Shown piece by piece: positions 20,863-31,413 of a DNA stretch of 64,000 bases. A program made the translations under genes and the position numbers. Location of the stretch: the NCBI GenBank assembly GCA_039720395.1, contig CM077828.1, positions 15,307,764-15,371,763 on the forward strand, read 5' to 3'. Position 1 is the stretch's first letter, and every line of letters starts with the position of its first letter. The notes under the pieces are model-generated. The model worked only from the letters and a program-made list of their open reading frames with translations. It made no database searches and was not told where the DNA came from. The DNA comes from Liquidambar formosana. Lineage: Eukaryota; Streptophyta; Magnoliopsida; Saxifragales; Altingiaceae.

Positions 20863-23800
20863 CCCATTGATTCTGCTCACTGATAAGTTTTGCTCAGTTT
20901 CCTTTTAGCTTCCGAGTTAGGGGTGGAGCTGTCATCTACTTGATGACTTGAAGCTGTCTTTGGGTGGATATGAGAGTTGTTGATTGGGTGTTATCCTTAT
21001 GCATTTGGTGTTGGTTTTTTCTTGTTTGTTTTTTTGGTATTTGGTTGTTGTCTATTAATTGGGCCCTTCCGAGGAGTGTTGGGTGTTTTGCTTTGTATTT
21101 TGGGTGTGGGTTTATTTTTTGTCTTATGGTGTTGTAATCTCTTCTTAATCTTAATATAATTTATTTTTGCTTACCAAAAAAAAAAAAAAAAAGAAAAGGA
21201 GAAAAAAAAAAAAATGAAAAAAAAATAGGGGGAATCAAAAATTGGTCTCGCTACAAGTAAATAATAATTACATATCGATTCAAGTTAATAGTCATTCTTA
21301 GTTAAGGTACTTGTCATCTACTATGAAGTTAATAGTCAATTATATTGATATGTAATTATTTACTGATAGCCCAAGAAAATTTATGGCTTCAATTCATATA
21401 TGGAAAAGGAGAACACACAGAATTATATTTTTCAAAACTAATATTCCAAAAGGTGTGCCAAACAAAACTTAAAAATATCTTGAAGATGGTAAAGCTTGTG
21501 GGGGTTGTACTTCTTTCTATTTAATGTCCAGTGTTGGGATATTATCTATGTTGATTTATACAAGGCTGTTAGTATATATATATATTTTTTTCCCTGAGTC
21601 GCAAAAAAATATTTTGGTTGAAATGTTTATAAAGTTTAATTATATGTGCCGTGTTTAGATTCGAACCCCCGAGGGTACTTGAGGTCATAATTAACCTACC
21701 AATCCACTAATTATAGATATAAAATGTTTCTATATGAGTTTTTTGCTGTTTTTTTGCTTCATTCTTGTCTTAGAAATGAAGAACTAAGTGTAGGCATATG
21801 TTATTGAGACATGTATATGTTGTTACGTACGCAGGCATGGAATAAGGCAACTAAGAACAGGATGGGCAGATGGTGCTTCTTACATTACCCAATGCCCCAT
21901 AAGAGGAGGGCAGTCCTACACATACAAGTTCACTGTGGTTGACCAAAGAGGCACTCTCCTCTGGCATGCTCATCACTCGTGGCAACGAGCATCTGTTTAT
22001 GGTGCCTTGATCATCTATCCTAGCATGGCATATCCATTCTCAGCTCCATTTCAAGCTGAAATCCCCATTATTTTTGGTAATTATCTAATTAGCTCCTTTT
22101 ATAATGTTATTATTATTATTATTTTCCGGCCCCCTTGGTTCAAAACAGATCCCAATAGATAGTAATCATTTGTTTTGTTTTAAAATTCAGGTGGGTTTAT
22201 GAAACTGACTTATGATTCAAGCCTTGAAGGAGGTTTCATTCAATTTGCCCTTTTTTTAGTATAAATCAGTGGAACCAACTTTTGTCAAATATCCTGAATT
22301 CTCCTCCAATTTTTAATTTTTGCCAGATTTTATTTCATTGAGAATTTCTATTGAAAGAAATCTAAGCCCTTGCAATACCAAATTCTCCAAAACCTTAGCC
22401 TGGCCTGCATTTGAAACTTGGAAACTTCGAGAGAAAGGAAAAGGGTGAAAATGCTTTATCTAGAAAGGAATTTATTTCCAAGTAAATTTCAGCATTCTCC
22501 TTCCATCTATTCATTCTTTCTTACATCCAAATAAATTTAAGCAACTAAGGTGGCCATTAGAAGAAAAAAAAAAAAAAAAATCTCTCTCCCTTCCTCTCTC
22601 TCTTTCTCATTTGACTGTTTTTCTTTTATGTTTGCTGTTGACATGTACTCATGTAATTGAGTGCAGGTGAATGGTGGAATGGAGATGTAGATGCAGTGGA
22701 AAATGAAATGATGATGTATGGAGGTGGCCCTAATCTTTCAGATGCTTACACCATAAATGGTTTGCCAGGACTTCTCTATCCCTGCTCTAACAAAGGTAAA
22801 ATAAGAAAATTCCAGCCCAATTAACAAAAAATGCCTCAAATTCCAATGATGGGTGATGCATGTGAACTGATGAATCACAAAAACTGTGAACTGGATGAGC
22901 CATGCTCCCCTTCTCTTGTTTCTTCTCCTTACATTGTTTGAGCAAAACATAGATGATGATGATCTTACACAATTTGTTAACCACATATTAATCCACAATA
23001 TACTGGCAGATACTTTCATCCAGACGGTCGATCATGGAAAAACTTACATGCTTCGAATCATCAATGCAGCACTCAATGGCGAGCTCTTCTTTGCTATAGC
23101 CAATCACACATTAACCGTTGTAGAGGCTGATGCAGTTTATACAAAGCCCTTTAAGACCAAAGCCATTATGATCGCTCCGGGACAAACCACCACTGTTCTC
23201 CTGACTGCAAATAAAGTTCCCGACTCCTCAGGCATGTTTGTAATGGCAGCAAGGCCTTATGTCACTTCTGTTTTCCCTTCTGATAATTCTACCGCAATCG
23301 GCTTCTTAAGGTACAATACCAAGAGGACCGAAGAAATTATTCCCCCTACTTTGCCTTCTAGTACTCCTCAACTTTATAACCTTCCTCAAATGGAAGATAC
23401 TGCCTTTGCAACAAAATTTTCCAACAAGCTTCGAAGCCTTGCATCCTCTAGGTACCCATGTAATGTGCCCAAAACCATTGACAAGCGAGTTGTGACAACT
23501 ATAAGCCTTAACCTTCAAGATTGTCCTGCAAACCAAACCTGCAAGGGACTTGATGGCAAGAGATTTTATGCTTCAATGAACAACCAATCCTTTGTTCGTC
23601 CATCAGTATCTATCTTGGAAAGCTACTACCAAAACGTCACCACCAGTGCTTACTCCTCCTCCAACTTTCCAGAGAAACCACCAAAAGCTTTTGATTTTAC
23701 TGGTGTGGATCCACTCAGAGAAAACATGAATACGAAATTTGGTACAAAGCTCCTGGTGGTGCCGTATGGAACGAATTTAGAAATCGTGTTGCAGGGCACA

Positions 23801-24124
23801 TCTTTCCTTAATGTGGAGAACCATCCAATTCATGTCCATGGTCACAACTTTTTCATTGTTGGAAGGGGGTTTGGAAACTTCGATGCTAGCAAGGATCCGG
23901 CAAAATACAATCTTATTGATCCTCCAGAGAGGAATACTGTGGCGGTTCCAAGTGGAGGATGGGCTGCACTCCGAATCAAGGCGGACAATCCAGGAGTGTG
24001 GTTCGTACATTGCCATCTTGAAGCACATACTTCATGGGGTCTTGCCATGGGATTTATTGTGAAAAACGGTCCAGACCCTTCTCAACACTTGCTACCTCCC
24101 CCTAAAGATCTTCCCTCCTGTTGA
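18041..24124 (+). CDS. Laccase (plant multicopper oxidase)
   Basis: A secreted p-diphenol:O2 oxidoreductase of the type that polymerises monolignols or other phenolics in the cell wall. Exons are 18041-18154, 18276-18427, 21835-22076, 22667-22795 and 23010-24124, all with GT-AG junctions, giving 583 residues. Residues about 12-30 form a signal peptide. Copper ligands are present: HWHG (His88, His90), WHAH (His133, His135), HPIHVHGH (His484, His487, His489) and HCHLEAH (His546, Cys547, His548, His552), with Leu557 at the axial type-1 position. Three cupredoxin domains are complete, and the C-terminus [10 protein letters not shown] is typical of the family. The ATG at 18041 has better context than the in-frame ATG at 18002. 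Intron 2 is 3.4 kb and filled with retroelements. Exon 5 combines what is usually two exons in this family. The specific substrate is not predictable from sequence. Confidence 0.93.
18503..18621 (+). mobile_element. SINE family S, copy 1
   Basis: A short element with AAGTTTATGGAGA, ATTGATACC and TTGATATT, ending in an A-rich tail. It is flanked by ATGCC on both sides (18498-18502 and 18622-18626). The laccase pseudogene fragment at 36415-36665 continues through the corresponding point without it, so it inserted after the duplication. It is related to 19021-19184 and, on the minus strand, 36704-36855. Confidence 0.75.
19021..19184 (+). mobile_element. SINE family S, copy 2
   Basis: The fullest plus-strand member. 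It has a box A-like GGCATGGTAGCCTGGTAGAA, a weak box B-like GGGTCAAGTTT, then the family core (TTTATGGAGA, TAATACCTACTTG, TTGATATTAAGG) and a tail of 20 A. About 165 bp, non-coding, tRNA-related by its promoter-like boxes. Confidence 0.7.
19695..20080. repeat. Tandem duplication, about 195 bp x 2
   Basis: Copy 1 is 19695-19890 and copy 2 is 19891-20080. Both begin TTTTTCTTTCAATTTG and end near GTAGTATTT, with a few substitutions and small indels. Both include CTGTTACCA...AGTCAGACCC. The duplication lies wholly within laccase intron 2. Confidence 0.9.
20028..20172 (+). mobile_element. Possible tRNA-type SINE
   Basis: A box A-like TGGTCTAGTGGCATG (best preserved in tandem copy 1 near 19848; TGGTTTAATAGCATG in copy 2) is followed by a box B-like GGTTTTGACTCTG and an A-rich tail (AAAATAAATAAAAATAAAA). 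The 5' half is included in the tandem duplication. The boundaries are uncertain. Confidence 0.45.
20825..20857. repeat. (CT)n microsatellite
   Basis: CT dinucleotide run followed by TATATATA, in laccase intron 2. Confidence 0.9.
20885..21199 (+). mobile_element. L1-like LINE 3' tail
   Basis: T/G-rich sequence ending in CTTAATATAATTTATTTTTG, CTTACC and a long A-run, the typical appearance of plant L1 3' ends. It has no coding motif, so this is a 5'-truncated copy within laccase intron 2. Confidence 0.5.
21580..21730 (-). mobile_element. Possible tRNA-derived SINE
   Basis: On the minus strand, a box A-like TTAGTGGATTGGTAGG is followed by a good box B-like GGGTTCGAATC, and then an A-run near 21585-21592. 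It lies in laccase intron 2, just upstream of exon 3. Family unknown. Confidence 0.5.
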
Positions 24125-25130
24125 GCTTCCAACTACTACTTGTCTGATTGAGCACTGGATGAATTATTCATTGACAGAATGCACAGTTTGGTTTAAAAGA
24201 TTCAAGTTTCCTCCACCTATTGGTTATGGGTATTGTATGATAATTTTTGTGATTCTGTAGGTGATTGTAATAGGAAAAGTAGTTTGAGTATTGAGGTTAG
24301 TGTAGTAGAATTTTGGGTTAATTTCTATGTAGTTATGGTCCTCATATATTTGTAGTAAAATTCGGAGATTGGTGAGGGCGTGGGCTACTTGGATAATACA
24401 AAGGTAATTTGTAGGGCCTAAATTGAACTTGCTCAGCCAAGCATAACTGTGACACTTTGTCTAAGAATAAAACATGCGTGACATGACCTCTTATTCTTCT
24501 ACCACTTCTCGCTGCTGGAAGTTCATCATTCTCTAACACTATGCTTTCTAGTAAACCTTTCCACCGGCCCATGAAATCCTTAGCTTCAATTCTATCCGAG
24601 CACAACATAGCCGGTGATGAAAAACCACACAGCTCGAATGGTATCACATTTAGTGAAGAAATGCAACACACTTACAGTTTTCTTTTTGGCAAACAGGACA
24701 AATAATGTCATTTTCCCCTTATTTTCCTTCTCACTGAATTCTCATTGATGAAATGAAATTCCTGTCCTCACTTTCGTGAGTGTTATGATTTTTTCCATGA
24801 CTCTGCCCAGAAGTTAGTTTGCTTATTTTTATTTCGCTGATTTTTATAATGAGGTTCTCCCACAAACAATCTCGCCCTTGTGGAACACCCCTTCAACGGC
24901 CCCTGTTCTGTGTGTATTTTCTCCCCTGTTTTTTGTGCTCATTTTTCCCTTGCTTTGTTAGTTTGTTCAGCCCCTGCTTGATACATGTGCAGGCTGCCAT
25001 TTTTCCCATCATCTATGAAATCATATTAAGTGAACACAAAGCCAACATAGATATATTTTCTCCTTTTTATTTTATTTTATTTTTTTCAGAATAAAAGAAA
25101 TTTACTCTTCTGTTTCCTTTGTGGCCTTGG
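24125..25130. other. Laccase 3' flank, no further gene recognised
   Basis: It starts with the laccase 3' UTR. A 109-codon minus-strand open frame (24342-24671) has no recognisable motif. The rest is T-rich with no bounded repeat. Confidence 0.5.
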
Positions 25131-25480
25131 GGATCTGTCATCGTTAAGCCATCTGGTCCCTTTTGTTTTTGTAACGAATAATGGGCTTGGGGTATACGTA
25201 CTTAGGCCATACCCCCATTTTCTTGGTACGTACTTCTCTAATTAACAGCAAACGTGGACAATCATTTGATTGTAGCACTCCAATTTGGTTAGTGATGGAG
25301 GTGGCATGGCTACCTATGGCTACCTAAAAATTATCCTCATAATGCTCTCTCTCTCTCTCCACATACAAGGCTAGCCTACCAGAGTCGCAGTGTTGAATGA
25401 GAGTAAACTTCAGTGAATCTGTGCTGTATCAAGTAAGAAATTAAAGATACTGATTCAAGGGTGCTGCATGTCTCCATGTG
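25131..25480 (+). repeat. Diverged copy of laccase upstream DNA
   Basis: 25131-25240 matches 15781-15870 (AAGCCATCTGGTCCCTT and the GTAA.GA stretch). 25255-25480 matches 17215-17548 in order (GTGATGGAGGTGGC, ACAAG.CTAGC, ACCA.AGTC.GCA, GAATCTGT.CTGT, AGATAC.GATTCA). The family A MITE and other inserts present upstream of the gene are absent here. This is interpreted as the upstream region of a second laccase copy whose coding part is largely lost. Confidence 0.65.
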
Positions 25481-25998
25481 TGTCACATGCAAGTCTGCAT
25501 GTCAAGATGGAAGCAATTACATGTTGGAGGGGAAACTCCTAAGTCCTAAGTAATGTCCAAGAGAGTATATATACCTGAGGTATCTGAATTAATTGGGGCT
25601 AAGGTATAAGCATGAGCTTATTTCACTTTTTCCCCTCAGCCAAAAACAGGACTAGCAATTCCATTACTCGCAGTGATTAGCTTCGCCAAACATCAATTCT
25701 GCCATGTTTAATTTGTTGGGTAGCATCCTCCTGTAATTCTAGGGATAATGTTCGGTTTGAACAGGAGGATAAATCAAGGTGGGTAGTTTTGTTCATTCAT
25801 GCGATCTTGTAACTGCTCAGAACAGAGGTTGAAATGTTGGGCCTTTTTGCATACACTTCTGTTTTTATTGAATATGACTAGCGAACAGCATTTCTCTTTC
25901 TGTTTTTTTTTCCCCAAAGTGCACACTTGGAGAGCGCGACAAGGGCAGCTCATCCCATTTCTCATAACGCATTCCCTCCCTACAAATACGAAAAGAGT
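25481..25998. other. Intergenic, nothing recognised
   Basis: AT-rich sequence with no gene, repeat partner or transposon end that I can identify. Confidence 0.5.
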
Positions 25999-26222
25999 CA
26001 GGAGTTATCTCCAATGGGGTTACTATATTGTAATTTTGTGAGTGGGAGTTGAAAGCTTTGGGTCTGGAGAGCTTTTCTTTTCTATAGAAAAATTAATTTT
26101 TGGTAATCATTTTCCAATATAATTCCAAAAAAAAAAAGAGGACGTTTTGTCTCAACTTATTACAAATAGATTGTATATATGCTTTAAAATGATTACGAGC
26201 TTCCTAGTTTTGGTATTATCTT
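25999..26222 (+). repeat. Dispersed third copy of TPS-upstream repeat
   Basis: It shares GGAGTTATCTCCAATG, TGAAAGCTTTGGG-like sequence, TTCTTTTC, the TTTTTGGTAAT.ATTTTC stretch and CAACTTATTACAAAT with 58675-58910 and 60535-60775. The orientation is the same. It shows that part of the duplicated unit upstream of the terpene synthase is a dispersed repeat. Confidence 0.7.
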
Positions 26223-27305
26223 AGGAAATAGTTATCAAATGATAATTTATCATAAAAAAAAATAAAAAAATGGTTGAGCTAGTGGGGGCATGAGCCCCCA
26301 AAGGCCCCTAGCTCCACCACTGAATACGAACCACATATGAGTTTAAACCAGAACCTCCTCCAAACCCCCTCCCTTATGAGGAGGAGACATCAATAATTTG
26401 TGCTACAGCCCCATGGGCAAAATTTCATTTCTATTGATATGGTCAAGAACATTTCTATTTGTTGACTGATCCAAACAAAATACTATAGAAATCTTGAAAT
26501 TCTTTGGTTGTTCACCAAAATATTGCTGCTTCGATGCATGAGTTTCAACTGGGAATATGTAGCCAGTGGGCCAAAGCTTATTGTACTTGTTGGTTATTAG
26601 CTTCTAAAGATAACGAAAGTAAATCCAATGGTCAAAATTGAGAAAATTGACTACTTTGGGTGGAGGAAAATCTATTTCCCCATATCACTCCTATTATGCC
26701 ATAAGTCATAGCTAATTTGAAAAAAAAAATGAATATAGGGGAACTAGACTCAACCAAATCTAGATTTCAAAATTCCCAAATAGATTCTGGTTAAGGAAAA
26801 GATTGGAACCGTCTTCATTTTTAAGAAGACTTCATCACAATATGCTGAAATTTGTTCAACCTTGTGCAAACGAAATGCTTCCTTTTGCAAATATTTTTTT
26901 AGAAGTTTCTTGAAGATTATATACTATATTGTATTACAAATCCTAATTAGCATTAAAGTGGGCTCGCCTAATTCATCTTTCAAAATTCCCCCAACAATCC
27001 CTTAGGTTTAAAATCCCGTTACGCCCTATAAAATGCTTAAAAACGCTTCCTTTTTCAAACATTCTTTTAGAAGTTTCTAGAAAATTACATATTATATTAA
27101 GTTACAAATCCTAATTGATCATCCACAAAAATGTATATATATATATATCTAAATATATTTTTGGTAGGCGAAAAAAAAAATTTATATCACATAAGCGTTT
27201 CCTAAATAGTCATAAGATAGCAATTAAGAAAATATTACCAAAAAAAAAAAAAAAAAAAAAAAGGAAAAATGAAACAAGGATCAAATTCTTAATCATCAAA
27301 TTGTG
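26223..27305. other. Intergenic, nothing recognised
   Basis: AT-rich, with a diverged internal repeat (CGCTTCC/AAATGCTTCC, TTTTTAGAAGTTTCT and TATTACAAATCCTAATT at 26870-26950 and again at 27040-27115). A GGGGGCATGAGCCCCCAAAGG motif near 26285 resembles a transposon terminus but has no partner. Confidence 0.45.
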
Positions 27306-27694
27306 TCATGAGAAGTCTCCAGGTATGTAGTCCAAAGATGGCGTTGTGGAAGTAGTAGTACCATCCAAGGGCCCCTTTGTTTCAGCACTGTCTTCACCTT
27401 CTTGGAAATTTTGTTGAGCAGTCACAGGCATATGAGACTTTCTAATCTCTTTTAACCCCATTGTTACTTCTTTTATCGTAGGTCTCATTCAAGTTCAAGC
27501 ATCGTTTCGCAAGGTTAGCAACTGCCATGATTTCTTTTTTTCCGCCTTCCTTAATTACCCGAGCATCAAGGATATTAAATAGACAGCCCTTGTCTAATGA
27601 CACAATAAAAATATGCTACAAGGCTTTTCACTTCTCGTGACCCAGTTATAGTAATCAACTTCCGTCCCATTAAAAGTTCAACCAGAATGACACC

Positions 27695-27887
27695 TATTGC
27701 AGTTGAACACAGAAAGGGAGAAAGGGAAAAATGAGGGTAAAACCCTTATATTCGATGTGTCTCTTTCATGTACATGAGGGACCTATATATAGAGTTTAGG
27801 CTAGGAATAATCCTAGGTATAGCTGTACAATACAGGAGGAAAACTACGCTATACATTATACAGTACAAGGTAAGGTATACTGTAACA
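27695..27887 (-). repeat. 3' LTR of copia element
   Basis: 193 bp, begins TGTTACAG on the minus strand and ends CTGCAATA. Identical by eye to 33094-33286. Confidence 0.95.
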
Positions 27888-27899
27888 CCCCCCCTCAAA
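27888..27899 (-). promoter_or_regulatory. Copia polypurine tract
   Basis: GTTTGAGGGGGGG on the minus strand, directly adjoining the 3' LTR and just after the pol stop codon. It primes plus-strand DNA synthesis in this family. Confidence 0.85.
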
Positions 27900-27900
27900 C

Positions 27901-30900
27901 TCAAGTAGGGTTTGTAGAGACCAACTTGAGTTTGGAAACTAAATTGAGATGGCGTCCTGGGGGATGAGCTTTGGTGAAGATGTCTGCAGGCTGATCTGTG
28001 GAAGAGACGGAGAGGAGACGCACAGTGCCACTGGTAATGTGCTGACGAATGAAATGACAATCAATTTCGATATGTTTAGTGCGTTCATGGAATACATCAT
28101 TATGAGCAATCTGAAGAGCACTACGATTGTCACAGTAAAGAACAGTAGCTGTCGGAAGAGGAACCCCCATAGTAGTAAGAAGCCAACGAAGCCAAAGAAG
28201 TTCTTGGGTAGTATCGGCGAGAGCACGATATTCAGCCTCAGTGCTGGAGCGGGCGGTGACGGTTTGCTTCTTGCTACGCCAGGAAATAAGGGAGGTGCCA
28301 AGAAAGAAACAGTAGCCAGTGGTAGAACGTCGGTCAGTCGGATCACCGGCCCAATCAGCGTCGGAGTAGGCACGCAAGTCAAGGGAAGAGGCGGCAGAAA
28401 AATGAAGACCATGATAAAGGGTACCTTTAATATATCGAAGGATCCGGAGAACAGCTGCATAATGAGAAGAGCGAGGAGCAGACATAAACTGACTGACAAG
28501 ATGTACTGCATAGGCAAGATCGGGCCGAGTAACAGTGAGATAAACAAGGCTGCCAACCAACTGTCGGTACAAGGTAGCATCATGGAGAGGTGTACCATCT
28601 AGAGGAGTGAGGCGGACATTAGGCTCGAGAGGAGTTGAAGCAGTCTTGCTATCAGTAAGACCAGTACGGGTGAGGAGATCAGAAACATACTTGGCCTGAG
28701 AAAGATAGTATCCCCGAGAATCAGAAGAAATCTCAAGACCCAAAAAATAGCTAAGGGAACCAAGATCCTTCATCTCAAAGTGCTGGCTAAGAAACTGTTT
28801 CAGAGTAGAAATGCCAGTAGAATCATCACCAGTGATAATCATATCATCAACATAGAGAAGCAAAAGAATGGTGCCATGATCAGTCTGACGAACAAAAAGA
28901 GCAGAGTTATAGGGACTAGATGTAAAGCCGAAATCTCCAATAACAGAACTGAATTTGGCAAACCAGGCTCGAGGAGCTTGCTTGAGTCCATACAAAGCGC
29001 GACGGAGGTGACAGACCTGGTTAGGCAAATGATCATACCCAGGAGGTGGTTGCATGTAGACTTCTTCATGAAGATCTCCGTTAAGAAATGCATTCTTAAC
29101 ATCCATCTGAAATAATCCCCATTGGCGGACAGCGGCCACGGCTAGGAGACTCCGGACAGAAGTAAGACGAGCGACAGGAGCAAAGGTCTCTTCATAGTCA
29201 ATCCCATACTCCTGAGTAAAGCCTTTGGCAACGAGGCGAGCCTTATAGCGTTCAATAACTCCATCAGAGCGAGTCTTGATCTTGTAAACCCATTTACATC
29301 CAATGGCATGTTTGCCCAAGGGAAGATCAACCAAGTCCCAAGTATGAGTTTTGTGTAAAGCCTGTAATTCATCATTCATTGCTTGCTGCCAAAGAGGGTT
29401 AGTACAAGCCTCGCGATAAGATTGAGGCTCATGTTGAGAAAGAATAGTGGAGAAACAATGAAAGTCGCGAAGATGGGCTGGCAATTCTCTTACCCGAGTA
29501 GAACGGCGAAGAGATGGCGGAGGAGTGGGAACGGGATCGTCAGGATCGTCAGGCGGGACGGGCACTTCAGGAGGGGCCGTAGTTGGTGTGTCTGATCCTG
29601 TGTCAACATCATCAGAAAATAAAGAAATAGAGGGGTTAGTGAATAGGGAAAGGGTAGATGAGGGAGGGAGATGAAATTTGGAGAGAGAGGAGAACAGTTT
29701 GTGTTCCCAAAAGACCACATGACGGGAAATACGAAGACGTTTGGAAATAGGATCCCAACACCTATAGCCTTTGTGTTCTATCCCATAACCCAAGAAGCAG
29801 CAGAGACGGGCACGAGGTTGAAGCTTGGTACGTTCATGTGGTTGAAGTAACACAAAACAGGCACAGCCAAAAACACGGAGAGTACTGTAGTTAGGAGGTG
29901 TACCATAAAGCCGTTCATGGGGAGATTGATGATTAATGATAGGAGAGGGAATGTGGTTGATGGTGTAAACGGCGGTGAGAGCAGCTTCTCCCCAAAAATG
30001 CTCAGGACAGGAGGATGAGAGAAGAAGAGAACGAACAGTGTCCAAAATGTGACGATGTTTGCGTTCGGCGCGACCATTTTGCTGAGAGGTGCCTGGGCAA
30101 GAACGATGAGGAAGGGTGCCTTGTTGTTGAAGAAATTGGAGGAAGTCAGTGTCGCGGTACTCCATAGCATTATCTGCACGAAAGATTTTAATAGGACGCG
30201 AAAACTGAGTGGTAATCATGCGGGCAAAGTTATAGTAAATCTGTTTTAGTTCAGAGCGATGCTGCATAAGAAAAATCCAAGTAAAGCGAGAATAATCATC
30301 AATGAAGATAACAAAATACTTGGATCCACCCATGGTGGTGGTAGGAGAGGGACCCCAAATATCAGAATGAACTAAATCAAATGGAGCATCAGAAACAGAA
30401 TCACTACTTGAAAAAGGTAAAGCAGGTTGTTTACCGAGCTGACAGGGTAAACAATCATCATGTTTATTTATTACAGGGCCCAAAATACCACTAGAAGCCA
30501 ATTTTTGTAAACGACTGAAAGAAACATGTCCTAAGCGAGCATGCCAAAGAGTTAAAGAGAGAGGAGTTGAGGCAGCAGCGAAGTGAGCGGGAGAGGTAAT
30601 GTGGGATGGAGTGTGGAAGTTGACCAGTTCAAATAAACGTCCAACTTTACGGCCGGTCCCAAGTGTCTGTCCCGTCTTTGGATCCTGTACAATACAACCA
30701 GTAGAAGAAAAGATAACATTAAGACCAAGTTCACAAAGTTGGCCCACAGAAATAAGATTTAAAGTGAGTTGAGGAATGAAATAAGTATCAGGGAGAGTCA
30801 CTTTTGAGTTAGAGACTTGTCCAATGTGATTAACATGCATGTGAGAGCCATCAGCAGTATGAATAGTAGGAAGATGGGAGGTATGAACTTGAGTAGTGAA

Positions 30901-31413
30901 AAAAGAGTGATTAGAGGTCATATGATTACAACAGGCGGAGTCAAAATACCAAGAGGAAGTACCTGGTGTAGCAGAGAGAGCAGTAGGAGGAGGGTTACCA
31001 GAAGTAGAGAGGACCTGTTTGAGAAGAGCAGTGAGATCGGCATTAGAGAGAGATGAAGTGGGAGAGGTAGGTGGAGAAATGTCCTCAGTAGCAGCAGCAG
31101 TAGCAGCAGCAGTAGTGGAACGATGGTGAGGCTTGAACCTGTTAGACCTGGATGAATTTCCTCTGGAATGATCATGTCGAGGTTGTGGGTTTGGATTGCG
31201 TGGACAGTCATTCAAGAAATGACCTGGACCGCGCTTATGACAGTGCTTGCAGACTCGAATAGGACAGTGAAGCAAAGTATGATTCGGCGCATGACAAAAC
31301 TTGCACCCTGATAGAGATGGACGCCCAGAGGGAGGAGTAGCCATAGCAGTGTGGGCCGGTGCTGAGAAGGGAGTTGCAAGAGCAGATTCAGTAGAAGGAG
31401 GAAGGCGAGTACA
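27901..31413 (-). CDS. Copia zinc knuckle, protease, integrase, RT and RNase H
   Basis: The downstream part of the gag-pol frame. Counting from the methionine at 31344, domains in order are: two CCHC zinc knuckles (CKFCHAPNHTLLHC and CKHCHKRGPGHFLNDC); a retropepsin with WYFDSA; the GAG-pre-integrase zinc domain (HARLGH ... CLPC); integrase with HSDIWG, RADNAMEY and NGRAERK (D, D and E); RT with KARLVAKG, PVAR and LLYVDDM; and RNase H with SDADWAGD, SSTEAEYRAL and CDNRSA. The order INT before RT defines Ty1-copia. All catalytic residues I can place are intact. It is in the same frame as gag, behind one TGA at 31414-31416; 23 codons separate that stop from the first methionine. Confidence 0.95.
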   Translation of the reverse strand, partial: CTRLPPSTESALATPFSAPAHTAMATPPSGRPSLSGCKFCHAPNHTLLHCPIRVCKHCHKRGPGHFLNDCPRNPNPQPRHDHSRGNSSRSNRFKPHHRSTTAAATAAATEDISPPTSPTSSLSNADLTALLKQVLSTSGNPPPTALSATPGTSSWYFDSACCNHMTSNHSFFTTQVHTSHLPTIHTADGSHMHVNHIGQVSNSKVTLPDTYFIPQLTLNLISVGQLCELGLNVIFSSTGCIVQDPKTGQTLGTGRKVGRLFELVNFHTPSHITSPAHFAAASTPLSLTLWHARLGHVSFSRLQKLASSGILGPVINKHDDCLPCQLGKQPALPFSSSDSVSDAPFDLVHSDIWGPSPTTTMGGSKYFVIFIDDYSRFTWIFLMQHRSELKQIYYNFARMITTQFSRPIKIFRADNAMEYRDTDFLQFLQQQGTLPHRSCPGTSQQNGRAERKHRHILDTVRSLLLSSSCPEHFWGEAALTAVYTINHIPSPIINHQSPHERLYGTPPNYSTLRVFGCACFVLLQPHERTKLQPRARLCCFLGYGIEHKGYRCWDPISKRLRISRHVVFWEHKLFSSLSKFHLPPSSTLSLFTNPSISLFSDDVDTGSDTPTTAPPEVPVPPDDPDDPVPTPPPSLRRSTRVRELPAHLRDFHCFSTILSQHEPQSYREACTNPLWQQAMNDELQALHKTHTWDLVDLPLGKHAIGCKWVYKIKTRSDGVIERYKARLVAKGFTQEYGIDYEETFAPVARLTSVRSLLAVAAVRQWGLFQMDVKNAFLNGDLHEEVYMQPPPGYDHLPNQVCHLRRALYGLKQAPRAWFAKFSSVIGDFGFTSSPYNSALFVRQTDHGTILLLLYVDDMIITGDDSTGISTLKQFLSQHFEMKDLGSLSYFLGLEISSDSRGYYLSQAKYVSDLLTRTGLTDSKTASTPLEPNVRLTPLDGTPLHDATLYRQLVGSLVYLTVTRPDLAYAVHLVSQFMSAPRSSHYAAVLRILRYIKGTLYHGLHFSAASSLDLRAYSDADWAGDPTDRRSTTGYCFFLGTSLISWRSKKQTVTARSSTEAEYRALADTTQELLWLRWLLTTMGVPLPTATVLYCDNRSALQIAHNDVFHERTKHIEIDCHFIRQHITSGTVRLLSVSSTDQPADIFTKAHPPGRHLNLVSKLKLVSTNPT

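Larger units (their letters stand above)
18428..21834 (+). other. Laccase intron 2, retroelement-rich
   Basis: The donor is GTGAGT and the acceptor ACGCAG. It holds two copies of one SINE family, a tandem duplication, a possible tRNA-type SINE, an L1-like 3' tail and a minus-strand SINE, all listed separately. Together they explain its unusual length. Confidence 0.85.

Noticed and set aside
21640..21730. tRNA gene suggested by GGGTTCGAATC on the minus strand
   Set aside because: There is no complete tRNA fold; the spacing and the A-run fit a tRNA-derived SINE.
22886..23009. Open frame reading into laccase exon 5 from an upstream ATG at 22886
   Set aside because: This part is intron 4. The acceptor at 23008-23009 and protein continuity (CSNK then DTFIQ) show exon 5 starts at 23010.
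24342..24671. 109-codon minus-strand frame downstream of laccase
   Set aside because: No recognisable domain, and it overlaps the presumed laccase 3' UTR. Left unannotated as a gene.
27949..28602. 217-codon plus-strand open frame opposite copia RNase H
   Set aside because: It is a shadow of the minus-strand pol gene, with no family motif of its own.
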